Assembly: GCA_965212025.1 (NCBI GenBank)
Contig: OZ243039.1
Coordinates: 1,550,001 to 1,614,000 of the forward strand
Origin: G965212025 sp965212025
GTDB lineage: Bacteria > Pseudomonadota > Gammaproteobacteria > Poriferisulfidales > Oxydemutatoraceae
DNA: 64,000 nt
Direction of reading: 5' to 3'
A program made the position numbers and the translations under genes. Numbering within the stretch: the stretch's first letter is position 1; each line of letters opens with the position of its first letter. Under the pieces are notes generated by a model, which was not told where the DNA came from, did no database searches, and saw only the letters and a program-made list of their open reading frames with translations. Below are positions 52,955 to 61,840 of the stretch, in pieces.

Positions 52955-53101
52955 ACATTGGTGGCATGCATCTTTCTGTTGCCCACGACAGCAGGAACTG
53001 GTTCGGTACGTCTTTTGCGGCGTGGGAGCCAGTGTTTTGCGCGGGAAGCTTGGTTCGCAGGCGGGCTGATTCTTACTTCGCCCCTCCCCGGTAGACAGCA
53101 C

Positions 53102-54118
53102 TTGCCCAACGCCAAAAGAACAGTTCTGGTCACCACGGGGGAACCGGCCGGGATTGGACCGGACATTGCCCTGTCTTTGCGCAACGATCGCCCTTTTTGC
53201 GAGTACGTTCTTGTTGGGGACTTGGAAATGCTTCGTGCCAGGGCGCAGCTGCTGGCGAACCCGGTCAAGCTTTGCGAATTCAAAGACACAGACCACGATC
53301 CTGCCTCTGATGATGCGGTACTTTCCGTTTTGCACATCCCCTTAAGCCATCGCCCGGTGCGCATTGGTGTTCCTGATCCCGGGAATGTTCCTTACGTCAT
53401 CAGGCAACTGGAAGCCGCAAGTGACAAATGCGTTTATGAAGAGGGTGTCGCGATGGTGACGTGTCCGGTACAGAAGGCGGTAATCAACGATGGTGGCTTC
53501 GCTTTCACAGGTCACACGGAGTATCTTGCGCAGCGTTTCGAATGCAATGTCACGATGATGCTGGCCTTGGAGCATGGGCTTAAGGTGGCATTGGTCACCA
53601 CACATTTGCCTTTGCGGGAAGTCCCGGGAAAAATCAGTAGTGAGGGGGTTTTTCAAACGGTGAGCACAGTCAACTCTGGCCTGCGTTTTTATTTTAATGT
53701 GGACAATCCGAGGATTCTGGTTTGCGGCTTGAACCCGCACGCAGGTGAGGGTGGCTATCTTGGGGATGAGGAGCAGAATATGATTCAACCGGCCATTGCA
53801 CGCGCGCGTGAAAGCGGGATTTTGGTGACTGGACCTGTATCGGCAGACACGGCTTTTACGGAACAGAGCTTGGAAAACGCGGATGCCGTAGTCGCGATGT
53901 ATCACGATCAGGCGTTGCCGGTCATCAAGAGCATGGGCTTCAAGCGTGTGATCAACCTGACTTTGGGCTTGCCGGTTTTTCGCGCTTCTGTTGACCATGG
54001 GGTGGCACTGGATCTGGCGGGTAGCGGGCGTGCCGACCCGTCTAGCCTGAAACACGCTGCTGAATTTTCGGCTCGTGTCTCTCTCCCGACTTGCCCTGCC
54101 AATTTTCGGTGTAAGTGA
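53102..54118 (+). CDS. pdxA: 4-hydroxythreonine-4-phosphate dehydrogenase
   Basis: A pyridoxal-5-phosphate biosynthetic dehydrogenase. Homology starts at RTVLVTTGEPAGIGPDIAL, and metal/substrate motifs follow: FTGHTEYLAQR, GLNPHAGEGGYLGDEEQ, MYHDQALPVIK and VDHGVALDLAGSGRADP. A TTG at 53102 is the closest start to the homology; the open frame from 52958 adds 48 unrelated residues. The stop overlaps the rsmA start (GTGA). The product is about 338 aa, the normal length. Confidence 0.9.
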   Translation: MPNAKRTVLVTTGEPAGIGPDIALSLRNDRPFCEYVLVGDLEMLRARAQLLANPVKLCEFKDTDHDPASDDAVLSVLHIPLSHRPVRIGVPDPGNVPYVIRQLEAASDKCVYEEGVAMVTCPVQKAVINDGGFAFTGHTEYLAQRFECNVTMMLALEHGLKVALVTTHLPLREVPGKISSEGVFQTVSTVNSGLRFYFNVDNPRILVCGLNPHAGEGGYLGDEEQNMIQPAIARARESGILVTGPVSADTAFTEQSLENADAVVAMYHDQALPVIKSMGFKRVINLTLGLPVFRASVDHGVALDLAGSGRADPSSLKHAAEFSARVSLPTCPANFRCK

Positions 54119-54906
54119 AGGCAAAAAAACGACTGGGTCAACATTTTCTCCGCGACCCTGAAGTCATCGCGAATATGATTAGCGTGATCAGTCCGCGCCG
54201 GAATGAAGCGATGATAGAAATTGGGTCTGGTCGAGGGGCACTGACAGATGCTTTGCTGCGAGAGGGCGTGGTGCTCCATGCCGTGGAAGTGGACGCGAAT
54301 CTTGTCGCCCGTTTGCGCGCCCGTTATGAGGGTTGCAAGAAATTGCACATGTACGAGTCAAGCGCGCTGACCTTCGATTACTTGCCGCTGGTGGGTTCAG
54401 AAAGCATGCGACTGGTCGGGAATCTCCCCTACAATATTTCCACGCCTTTGTTGTTGTTATATTTGAAAATGTCTCAGCACTTCAGTGATATGCACTTTTG
54501 CCTGCAAAAGGAATTTGCCCAGCGGCTTTGCTCCTGTCCGGGAGAGCGCGACTGGTCGCGTCTGGGGGCAACATGCATGTTGTACTGCGATGCGGAGCTG
54601 ATCTTCGATGTTCCAGCCGCGGCTTTCGAGCCACAGCCAAAAGTCTGCTCCAGCTTCGTCCGATTACGTGCTTTGCGGGAACCAATGCCCTCGCAGTTTG
54701 TTGAGCGCATGGAGAAACTGGTGAACAAATCTTTTATGCATCCCCGCAAGAATATTCGTAGTATATTTGCCGGAATGCTGGACGGGGAGGAGCTGGAAAG
54801 CCTTGGGCTGAACCCTGCCAGTAGGCCAAACATGCTGACCTTGGAGGCTTTGGAAGCTATACTGAACCAAATGGAGGCCAAAAAAGATGAAACAAGAGAT
54901 AGCTGA
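54115..54906 (+). CDS. rsmA: 16S rRNA (adenine1518-N6/adenine1519-N6)-dimethyltransferase
   Basis: KsgA/RsmA dimethylates two adenines in helix 45 of 16S rRNA during 30S maturation. The 263-aa protein has the start KKRLGQHFLRD, SAM-binding MIEIGSGRGALTDALL, the catalytic NLPYNIS motif, and the C-terminal SFMHPRKNIRSIFAG. The GTG start overlaps the pdxA stop, and the end overlaps apaG by 20 bases, a conserved gene order. Confidence 0.95.
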   Translation: MKAKKRLGQHFLRDPEVIANMISVISPRRNEAMIEIGSGRGALTDALLREGVVLHAVEVDANLVARLRARYEGCKKLHMYESSALTFDYLPLVGSESMRLVGNLPYNISTPLLLLYLKMSQHFSDMHFCLQKEFAQRLCSCPGERDWSRLGATCMLYCDAELIFDVPAAAFEPQPKVCSSFVRLRALREPMPSQFVERMEKLVNKSFMHPRKNIRSIFAGMLDGEELESLGLNPASRPNMLTLEALEAILNQMEAKKDETRDS

Positions 54907-55279
54907 CGGGCGCTACATTATTACGACTCAGGTTCAAACCTTGTTTTTGGAAGAGTATTCCGACCTTGAGGAAGGGCGGTATGCCTTCGCGTACACAATC
55001 ACGATTAAAAACGATGGTACGGTTGCTTCCAAGCTCATGTCCCGCCACTGGATTATCTGCGATTCCAACGACAAGATACAGGAAGTCCAGGGTGATGGTG
55101 TGGTTGGGGAGCAGCCTTTTTTGCGTCCCGGCGAAGCCTACTGTTATACCAGTGCAGCCTTGATTGATACGCCAGTTGGAACCATGCGGGGTTCCTACAA
55201 AATGAAAGCGGTAGATGGCGAAGAATTCGAAGCCCCAATCGAGGAGTTCATGCTGGCCATTCCCAACGTTCTGCACTAA
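54887..55279 (+). CDS. apaG: ApaG (DUF525) protein
   Basis: A 130-aa Fn3-like fold protein of unknown biochemical role. It has the family blocks QVQTLFLEEYSDLEEGRYAF, YTITIKNDGT, SRHWIICDSNDKIQEVQGDG, VVGEQPFLRPGEAYCYTS and GTMRGSYKM. It overlaps the 3' end of rsmA and precedes apaH by 14 bases, as in many gammaproteobacteria. Confidence 0.95.
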   Translation: MKQEIADGRYIITTQVQTLFLEEYSDLEEGRYAFAYTITIKNDGTVASKLMSRHWIICDSNDKIQEVQGDGVVGEQPFLRPGEAYCYTSAALIDTPVGTMRGSYKMKAVDGEEFEAPIEEFMLAIPNVLH

Positions 55280-55293
55280 GCGCGCACCGTAAA

Positions 55294-56106
55294 GTGGCTC
55301 TTTATGCGGTAGGTGACCTACAGGGTTGCCTGCGAGCCTTTGAGGCGTTGCTGGAGCGCATCAACTTCAACAAGAACGCTGATCGTCTGTGGTTGACAGG
55401 TGATTTGGTCAATCGTGGTCCCAACTCTTACGAGACGCTTCTCTTGGTTCGTGATTTGGGCGACAGCGCCGACTGTGTTCTGGGCAACCATGACCTTTCA
55501 TTTTTGCGGATTTGTTCGGGAAAAGGCAGCCCACCCGCAGATGGCTCGCTGGACAGCCTGTTGAAAAGCCGGAAGTGCGGTGAGCTCTGCGAGTGGATGA
55601 GGCATCTCCCGCTGATACACCATGACACGCAACGCAAGCTCTTGTTGGTGCACGCCGGACTGTTGCCGCAGTGGTCGATTCGTGATGCGATTGCCTTGGC
55701 AAGAGAAGTTGAAAACCGTTTGCGTGGGTCGGATCACGTTGCGTTTCTGGACAGCCTGTTTCGCCGGGGGGCGTCCCAATGGCGGGAGGATTTGCGTGGT
55801 TTCGATCGCCTGAGCTTCATTGCCAACGCTTTAACCAGGATTCGTTTCTGTGATGAAGACGGTCGTCTTGCCGAGCGTGCGAAAGGACCTCCTGGTTCCC
55901 AGCCGGCCGGCTTTTTCCCCTGGTTTGATCTGGACAGCCGGAGAGAGGCTGGCTGGCGGGTACTTTTTGGGCACTGGTCCGCTTTGGGGCTTATGGTACG
56001 AAAGGATGTGCTGGGTCTTGACAGCGGTTGCGTGTGGGGGAGGCAATTGACAGCTTGTCGCCTGTTCCCGGCACCAGAGAAAATTTACAGCGTCCAGTGT
56101 GCTTGA
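55294..56106 (+). CDS. apaH: Symmetrical bis(5'-nucleosyl)-tetraphosphatase
   Basis: It hydrolyses Ap4A to two ADP and also decaps Np4-capped RNA in enterobacteria. The 270-aa metallophosphatase has AVGDLQGCLRAFEALL, LTGDLVNRGPNSYETLLLV, VLGNHDLSFL, LLLVHAGLLPQW and LFGHWSALGL, the complete set of metal-binding motifs. The GTG start at 55294 fits homology. The stop overlaps the next gene by eight bases (GTGCTTGA). Confidence 0.95.
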   Translation: MALYAVGDLQGCLRAFEALLERINFNKNADRLWLTGDLVNRGPNSYETLLLVRDLGDSADCVLGNHDLSFLRICSGKGSPPADGSLDSLLKSRKCGELCEWMRHLPLIHHDTQRKLLLVHAGLLPQWSIRDAIALAREVENRLRGSDHVAFLDSLFRRGASQWREDLRGFDRLSFIANALTRIRFCDEDGRLAERAKGPPGSQPAGFFPWFDLDSRREAGWRVLFGHWSALGLMVRKDVLGLDSGCVWGRQLTACRLFPAPEKIYSVQCA

Positions 56107-57280
56107 CCTTCCTGCCGGCGTTTTAGGAAAGCCCTTGCAACGGAACATCAGCTTGCTGCTCATTCTTGCCACGGTCGGGGCAGTGCTGCTCCTGTTATGG
56201 ACGGAGCCCGAGCCGGAACCGATTGCGCAAGTAGTGGGTCAGGAAGCGGTGACGACCGTTGCAGTACAGGAGCGGCGTGTGACGGCTGAAAAACTGTTCT
56301 ACGGTCGCCTGGAGCCGGTCAAGACAAGTCGTCTGGGTTTTGAGGTTTCCGGCGTCCTCAGTCATCGAGAAAGGGAAGTTGGAGAGATCGTTGAGGCGAA
56401 GGAAATTCTCTTGCAGGTTCATTCGGACGATTTTGCAAACGCTTTGGCCATCGCCAAAAACGAACTGCAACTGATAGAGATTGAAAAAGCACGTTATACG
56501 ACCCTGTTCGAGTTGGTGGAAAAACGGCGCGCCTTGCAAGGCATTGAAGTTGAAAGGCAGGAGAATCTGGACAAGCAATCACTGTTATCACGTTCCTCAC
56601 TGGATGCGGCGACACGGGAATTGGCAAGGGTTGAGTCCGAAGCAGCAGAATATTTCAACGCACGGAAAGCGGCTGACATAAAGTATCTGCTGGCCGCAAC
56701 CCAACTACGTCAGGCACGCGAGAATCTGCAGAAAACATTTTTGCAGGCTCCTTACAGTGGGGTGATCAACTCAATCGCTGTGGAGGAGGGCGATTATGTG
56801 AACCGTGGCCAGACAGTTTTGGTTTTGGTAGATGTTTCCAGCCTGGCAGCGGTCATTCATGTCGCGAATACGGACTTGGCTTATGTTCAGGTGGACTCGC
56901 AGGTGCCCATTACTGCGAAGGAGCGAAACCTGTCTGGTCGTGTTCATTCGGTGCAATCGGTACCGGATTCAGAAACCTTGACCCATGAAGTACGCATTTA
57001 CTGTTCGGGGGAGGGGCTGAGTGCAGGGGATATCGTGCAAGTAAAACTGTCTCGCAAAGAAATGATCCGGGTTCTTAGCGTGCCGGATTCGGCGGTGCAA
57101 TACGAGGGTGGGGCAGCAGTTTTTGTCGAAAATAACGGCACTTTGAAGCGTGTGCCGGTACGGTTGGGCGCACGCTTTGCTGACACCATCGTCATTGAGC
57201 ACGGGCTGGCTTCAACGGCGCGTGTCGTGGTTGGGGATGTGCGAAATTTGCAGGATGGACAAAAGGTACTGCTTCGGTAG
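56099..57280 (+). CDS. RND-type efflux periplasmic adaptor (membrane fusion protein)
   Basis: A 393-aa adaptor. It has an N-terminal membrane anchor (NISLLLILATVGAVLLLLW), a lipoyl half-motif (RLGFEVSGVLSHREREVGEI), a long coiled-coil hairpin (about 115-205), the second lipoyl half (QAPYSGVINSIAVEEGDYVN), and beta-barrel and membrane-proximal domains. It would bridge an inner-membrane pump to a TolC-like channel. No RND pump gene follows, so the adaptor is orphaned in this window. It is translationally coupled to apaH, an unusual position. Confidence 0.8.
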   Translation: MLDLPAGVLGKPLQRNISLLLILATVGAVLLLLWTEPEPEPIAQVVGQEAVTTVAVQERRVTAEKLFYGRLEPVKTSRLGFEVSGVLSHREREVGEIVEAKEILLQVHSDDFANALAIAKNELQLIEIEKARYTTLFELVEKRRALQGIEVERQENLDKQSLLSRSSLDAATRELARVESEAAEYFNARKAADIKYLLAATQLRQARENLQKTFLQAPYSGVINSIAVEEGDYVNRGQTVLVLVDVSSLAAVIHVANTDLAYVQVDSQVPITAKERNLSGRVHSVQSVPDSETLTHEVRIYCSGEGLSAGDIVQVKLSRKEMIRVLSVPDSAVQYEGGAAVFVENNGTLKRVPVRLGARFADTIVIEHGLASTARVVVGDVRNLQDGQKVLLR

Positions 57281-57569
57281 TGTTGCCTGGTCGCCGCCTC
57301 TTGGGCAGGGTCAGTAACTGCGGGCGGCATAAACCTCCGTCTGCTGGCAGTGCCGAGTCGACTTCAGAAGGCAAACGGGCGTATTCATCCTGCCATCATC
57401 TGGATGAGGAGCAGAATGTTTGCCGTGTTTGAGGGTGCTGCTTCCCGGTTACAATGAAAAACCGGAGCGTGTTTCGGCGTTTCCGGATCTACCACGCATT
57501 TTTTTGTGTCCAACGAGGCGACTGTTGGATTTCTGGCAATAGGATCTGTTTTGAAATATTTGTACAGCG

Positions 57570-58766
57570 TTGAATAGTTTGGGTCTGAATCGTCTGGAGA
57601 GGCGCACGGCTTCGGCTCTTGCCGGCGTGTTTTTCACACGGATGTTGGGTGTATTCATGCCTTTGTCAGTGTTGGCGGTAGCTACCTCAGATTTTCCGGG
57701 TGCCACCACAGTTCTTGTGGGGCTGGCACTGGGGGTTGTTGGGTTGACGCAGGCGGTCATGCAATTACCGTTTGGTATCCTTTCTGACCGCATTGGTCGT
57801 AAGCCTGCGATCGTCGCCGGTCTTTTGATCTTTATTGTGGGGAGTGTGATCGCCGCAGAGTCTGAATCCATTTACCAAGTGGTTCTGGGGCGTGCCTTAC
57901 AGGGAGTGGGTGCTATTTCTGCTGCAACCATGGCATTGGCGGCTGACCTGGTACGGGCCGAACAGCGTTCCAAGGTTTCCATGATAATTGGCCTGTCAAT
58001 CGGAGCCGCATTTTTTCTGGCCTTTTTGGTGGCTCCGTTGTTACTGCACAACTTTGGCTTGGGGGGTGTGTTTTACTCCGTTGCTTTGGGTGGCGGGATT
58101 GCACTTTTTCTCGTGTGCTTTGTGGTGCCGAATCCCGGTAGAACCGGTTTTCAGAAAAAGCAATCCCTTCCAGATGCTGGAATTTTAAGATGGTTCTTCC
58201 ATGCGCAACTCATGAAGTTTCACGTTGGTATTTTTGTGTTGCACGCCACCTTGGTGGCCAATTTTATGGTCTTGCCATTTATGCTCCGTGACCAGCTTCA
58301 TTTTCCGTTGTTCGAGCATTGGAAGTTTTATATACCCGTTCTGATATTTTCTTTTCTGGTGGTCTTTTGTTTACTCGGGTTTGCTGAGAAAAAATCCAGG
58401 TTCAAGCTTGTCTTTTTGAGCAATGCGCTTCTTTTGGTTTTTGCACAGTTGCTACTTTTTGTGATGCCACCCGAGTGGCCGTGGCTGCTGTTCTTCGGGT
58501 CGATCTTTTTCGTGGCATTTAATTTTTTTGAAGCCACCTTGCCAGCGCTGGTCACCCGGGTGGCGCCAGCAGAGCATCGAGGTACCTGCCTGGGTGTTTT
58601 CGGCTCTTGTCAGTTTGCCGGTATTTTTGTTGGTGGGCTTGCCGCAGGATTAATTCAAACGTCTGTTGGGCACGGTGCCCCCAGTTTGTTTGGTTTTGTC
58701 CTGTGTTTCCTGTGGTTACTGCTTGCGGTAGGCGTGAAGGCACCTCCTCCACGCCGCAGCAACTGA
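57570..58766 (+). CDS. MFS transporter (YajR-like)
   Basis: A 398-aa, 12-helix major facilitator with the loop motif GILSDRIGRKPAIVAGLLIF between helices 2 and 3, RALQGVGAISAATMALAADL in helix 4, and a conserved second half (GVFGSCQFAGIFVGGLAAGL). It lies upstream of ssb in the same direction, an arrangement common in proteobacteria where uvrA is nearby and divergent. The start is a TTG at 57570, uncertain. The substrate is unknown; drug export is a guess from the family. Confidence 0.85.
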   Translation: MNSLGLNRLERRTASALAGVFFTRMLGVFMPLSVLAVATSDFPGATTVLVGLALGVVGLTQAVMQLPFGILSDRIGRKPAIVAGLLIFIVGSVIAAESESIYQVVLGRALQGVGAISAATMALAADLVRAEQRSKVSMIIGLSIGAAFFLAFLVAPLLLHNFGLGGVFYSVALGGGIALFLVCFVVPNPGRTGFQKKQSLPDAGILRWFFHAQLMKFHVGIFVLHATLVANFMVLPFMLRDQLHFPLFEHWKFYIPVLIFSFLVVFCLLGFAEKKSRFKLVFLSNALLLVFAQLLLFVMPPEWPWLLFFGSIFFVAFNFFEATLPALVTRVAPAEHRGTCLGVFGSCQFAGIFVGGLAAGLIQTSVGHGAPSLFGFVLCFLWLLLAVGVKAPPPRRSN

Positions 58767-58834
58767 GAGTGACCCCCAGGTGAGTCGTTCTCGTGGCAAG
58801 AGGGGCAATGCGCCACATCCATAGGGTGCTTGGG

Positions 58835-58840
58835 TATAAT
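58835..58840 (+). promoter_or_regulatory. -10 element (TATAAT) of the ssb promoter
   Basis: GGGTATAATCATTTG lies about 77 bases before the ssb ATG, with no clear -35. No LexA-type box was noticed. Confidence 0.45.
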
Positions 58841-58916
58841 CATTTGAGTGACTTGATGCCGTTTCTGTGTTTTTTCTTGGCAAAGAGTGCTGGCTTTTAA
58901 TGGAGAATAATTAGTT

Positions 58917-59426
58917 ATGTCAAAAGGAGTTAACAAGGTTATCTTAATTGGGAATCTAGGTCAGGATCCTGACTTGCGTTATGGTCCCGCCAATGGTTCG
59001 GCGATATGCGGTGTGTCTCTGGCGACGAATGACGCCTGGAAAGACCGAACGACGGGTGAAAAGCTTGAGCGCACAGAATGGCATCGTTTGGTGTTTTTTG
59101 GTCGGCTTGCTGAAATTTCTGCTGAATATTTGCGCAAAGGGTCGCAAATTTATGTGGAAGGGCGTTTGAGGTCACGAAAGTGGAAAGACAATTCCGGTGA
59201 AGAGAGACAACAAACAGAAATTGTCGTCAGCGAAATGCAAATGTTGGGTCCCCGCTCGTCTGATTACACGCGTCAAGGAGATCAATCGCCTCGCCAAACT
59301 GAAAACGGTGAGCGACATGACACCCGACAGCAGCATGGTAATGTCGCTCCTCCATCTCAGTTTTCGTCTGGAAAGCCGGAGCAGACGCCGGCAGAAAACA
59401 TGGAAGACGACGATATTCCTTTTTAG
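58917..59426 (+). CDS. ssb: Single-stranded DNA-binding protein
   Basis: A 169-aa SSB. The OB-fold spans residues 1-110 (KGVNKVILIGNLGQDPDLRY; WHRLVFFGRLAEISAEYLRK; IYVEGRLRSRKWKDNSG), followed by a Gln/Pro-rich linker and the acidic tip DDDIPF that recruits repair and replication proteins. Length and order are normal. The MFS gene lies upstream on the same strand. Confidence 0.96.
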   Translation: MSKGVNKVILIGNLGQDPDLRYGPANGSAICGVSLATNDAWKDRTTGEKLERTEWHRLVFFGRLAEISAEYLRKGSQIYVEGRLRSRKWKDNSGEERQQTEIVVSEMQMLGPRSSDYTRQGDQSPRQTENGERHDTRQQHGNVAPPSQFSSGKPEQTPAENMEDDDIPF

Positions 59427-59804
59427 AAGCTGCTCTTGTGTGGCAACACCGGAACAGCCTTTCGGTTTTAAGGCACTGGACTTTGGGTTCCAAAAAGTTC
59501 TGTCTGACTGGGCTTAGCTCTGTCCACGCGCGCAGAAGCATCTTTCCAACGACTTGCCCCGGGATTTCTTTTCCCGTAACGGAACTTCAGTTCTGGCATC
59601 TGCGTGCCCTACGGGCAATGTTCCCGTCTTGCTGACCCCGGCAAGCGCTTTTATGCCGGTGCCGTTTTTCGTGACCAGGACGGTCGTGGTCTCGGTATGT
59701 TTTTTATTTGGATGCGCCGGTAGCTGAGGCGCAGAACGGTTCTCCCGGTTCCCCACTGGCCTTTCTCACGACCTTTTTCTCAGGGTGCATCCCCGGTAGC
59801 TGAC
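59427..59804. other. Intergenic region without a recognised gene
   Basis: About 380 bases between ssb and the polysaccharide operon. Short frames on either strand show no similarity. It presumably contains the promoter of the epimerase operon. Confidence 0.4.
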
Positions 59805-60764
59805 GTGTTTGACGTGAACGCCCCGGTCTTGGTAACTGGGGCAAGTGGGTTTATAGGGAGTGTCCTTTTGCGGGATTTGGTGGGGCACGGCCTTGTGGTG
59901 CGTGCATTGGTGCGTAGCGAGCCGGCAGAAAAGATCTACGGCGTCAGCTACTACCGCTGCCGGGATATCAGTCGTGAAAGCGAATGGTGTGAGTCGTTGA
60001 CAGGGGCAGGTGCGGTGGTGCATTTGGCCGGCGCCGCTCACCGCCTGGATCGAAAGGCGCGAAGCGACCATGAGTATTTCCGGAGCGTCAACCTGGCGGG
60101 CATGAATTGCCTGCTTCGGGCAATGGAACGGGAGCACGTGAGGCGCTTTATCTATCTCAGCACTTTGAAAGTGCATGGTGACAGCAGTGTGGAACCTCTG
60201 CGAGCGGACAGCCCGCTCATGCCAAGTGACGCTTATGCAGCATCCAAACATGAGGCAGAAGAGGCACTGCGCAACCGCTTGTTAGCCGGTGGCCTTGAAG
60301 GCATCGTCATTCGCCCGCCGCTGGTCTATGGACCGGGTGTCAAAGGCAATTTCCTGCAACTCATGAAAGTTGTTTCTCGAGGCTTGCCACTTCCCCTGGC
60401 AGGAGTTCGTAATAAGCGTAGTTTGATCAGTCTCGCGAACCTTTGCGACTTGGTGTGCTGTTGTCTGCTTTCAGATCATTCCGCAGGAAAAACATTCATG
60501 GCTTCCGATGGGCAGGATTTGTCTACGCCACAACTGATCAGAATGGTTGCGGCTGCCATGAAAAAACGCGCACGCCTGTTTCCACTCCCCGAGCGGCTGT
60601 TAGGCGTGCTTGGAACGCTGTTAGGCGCTAAAGGTCTCATGCTGAGACTGTGCGGAAGCTTGCAAGTGGACATTTCGCAAACTTGCCAGACCTTGAATTG
60701 GTCGCCTCCTTTTGACGTTCGCCAAGGGGTCCAGGAAACGGTCGATCACTGGTTGAGACACTAA
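59805..60764 (+). CDS. NAD-dependent epimerase/dehydratase (WbpV/UDP-glucose 4-epimerase-like)
   Basis: A 319-aa extended short-chain dehydrogenase. NAD site VTGASGFIGSVLLRDL, catalytic Ser and YxxxK in YLSTLKVHGD / AYAASKHEAEEAL, then VIRPPLVYGPGVKGNFLQLM. It is similar to WbpV-type epimerases found next to a WbpL-like glycosyltransferase in O-antigen loci, and that gene follows here. It likely makes a nucleotide sugar for lipid-linked surface glycan. The GTG start is at 59805. Confidence 0.85.
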   Translation: MFDVNAPVLVTGASGFIGSVLLRDLVGHGLVVRALVRSEPAEKIYGVSYYRCRDISRESEWCESLTGAGAVVHLAGAAHRLDRKARSDHEYFRSVNLAGMNCLLRAMEREHVRRFIYLSTLKVHGDSSVEPLRADSPLMPSDAYAASKHEAEEALRNRLLAGGLEGIVIRPPLVYGPGVKGNFLQLMKVVSRGLPLPLAGVRNKRSLISLANLCDLVCCCLLSDHSAGKTFMASDGQDLSTPQLIRMVAAAMKKRARLFPLPERLLGVLGTLLGAKGLMLRLCGSLQVDISQTCQTLNWSPPFDVRQGVQETVDHWLRH

Positions 60765-60820
60765 TTCTGCTGCTGGCTCTTTGGGCTTCCTGGTTCCTCA
60801 GCGGGCAAGCTCGCCGCCTG

Positions 60821-61840
60821 TTGCTGAAGCACCGTATTCTGGATCGTCCGGGTGCCCGGAGCTCGCATTTTGAACCGACTCCCCGCGGAGGTGGCATTGC
60901 TTTCATCGCGGTTTTTATGACGGCAACACTCAGTTACTTTCTCGTGAATGTGGCTGACTGGTCTTTATTCAAGCCATTTTTGCTGTGCCTGTTTGCAGGC
61001 GGTGGATTGATCATGGCTCTGGGCTTTGTCGATGACTGCTACTCCATCAAACCGATTGCCAAGCTTTTTTTGCATTGTCTGTTGGTCTTGTCGGTGCTAC
61101 TGCTGCTTGCTGTTCCTTCTCTGTCGTTTGCGACGGTCGTGGTGAATGACAGTTGGCTCATCGGCATACTGGCTGGCCTTGCGATTGTCTGGTGCATCAA
61201 TTTTTTTAATTTCATGGATGGCATTGACGGCATAGCCATTTTGCAGGCCATGACGATGTCTCTGTCCGCCTTGACCATTTCGCTGCTACTCGGAGGACCG
61301 CTCCTGCATCACTTCATTTTTGCCGGCCTGTTCGCTGCGGCGCTGGGCTTCTGGTTTTGGAATTGTCCCCCTGCCAAACTGTTCATGGGGGATACAGGGA
61401 GCGGCTTTCTCGGTTATATTTTGGCTTTGTTGGCGATGGAAACCTCCACCCACGGTGTATTGAACGTCTGGTGCTGGCTGATTCTTTTCGGAGTTTTTTT
61501 TGCCGACGCCACCACCACACTTGTTTTGCGCTTGAAAAACCGGCAGAAAATCACGCAGGCTCATCGGGGTCATGCCTATCAAAGGCTGGCGATGTACTGG
61601 CAAGCATCCGAAGAAGCAGGCATCGGTCAGGCGAAGGGGCGAGCCCGGGCGCACCGTCGTGTGCTGCTTGGCGTGTTGCTGCTCAATGCTGTCTGGTTTT
61701 CCCCTTTGGCTTTCGCGGCCGCCATCTTTCCGGAGTGGGGATTTGCTCTGGCCATCCTGGCTTTTACTCCCCTGGTCTTCTTGGTGTTGAAAGTCGACAA
61801 ACATTCCCGTAGCTCATGGCCGGGTCCGCTCGCCGGTTGA
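60821..61840 (+). CDS. WbpL/WecA-like glycosyltransferase (undecaprenyl-phosphate sugar-1-phosphate transferase)
   Basis: A polytopic family 4 transferase that loads the first sugar phosphate onto undecaprenyl phosphate. Motifs: RSSHFEPTPRGGGIAF, GFVDDCYSIKP, INFFNFMDGIDGIAILQ, LFMGDTGSGFLGYILALLAM and HRGHAYQRLAMY. The frame from TTG 60821 gives 339 aa but misses the first membrane helix. In-frame sequence just upstream (LILLLALWASWFL) supplies it, without an ATG, GTG or TTG. A CTG near 60749, overlapping the epimerase end, may be the real start. Confidence 0.85.
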   Translation: MLKHRILDRPGARSSHFEPTPRGGGIAFIAVFMTATLSYFLVNVADWSLFKPFLLCLFAGGGLIMALGFVDDCYSIKPIAKLFLHCLLVLSVLLLLAVPSLSFATVVVNDSWLIGILAGLAIVWCINFFNFMDGIDGIAILQAMTMSLSALTISLLLGGPLLHHFIFAGLFAAALGFWFWNCPPAKLFMGDTGSGFLGYILALLAMETSTHGVLNVWCWLILFGVFFADATTTLVLRLKNRQKITQAHRGHAYQRLAMYWQASEEAGIGQAKGRARAHRRVLLGVLLLNAVWFSPLAFAAAIFPEWGFALAILAFTPLVFLVLKVDKHSRSSWPGPLAG

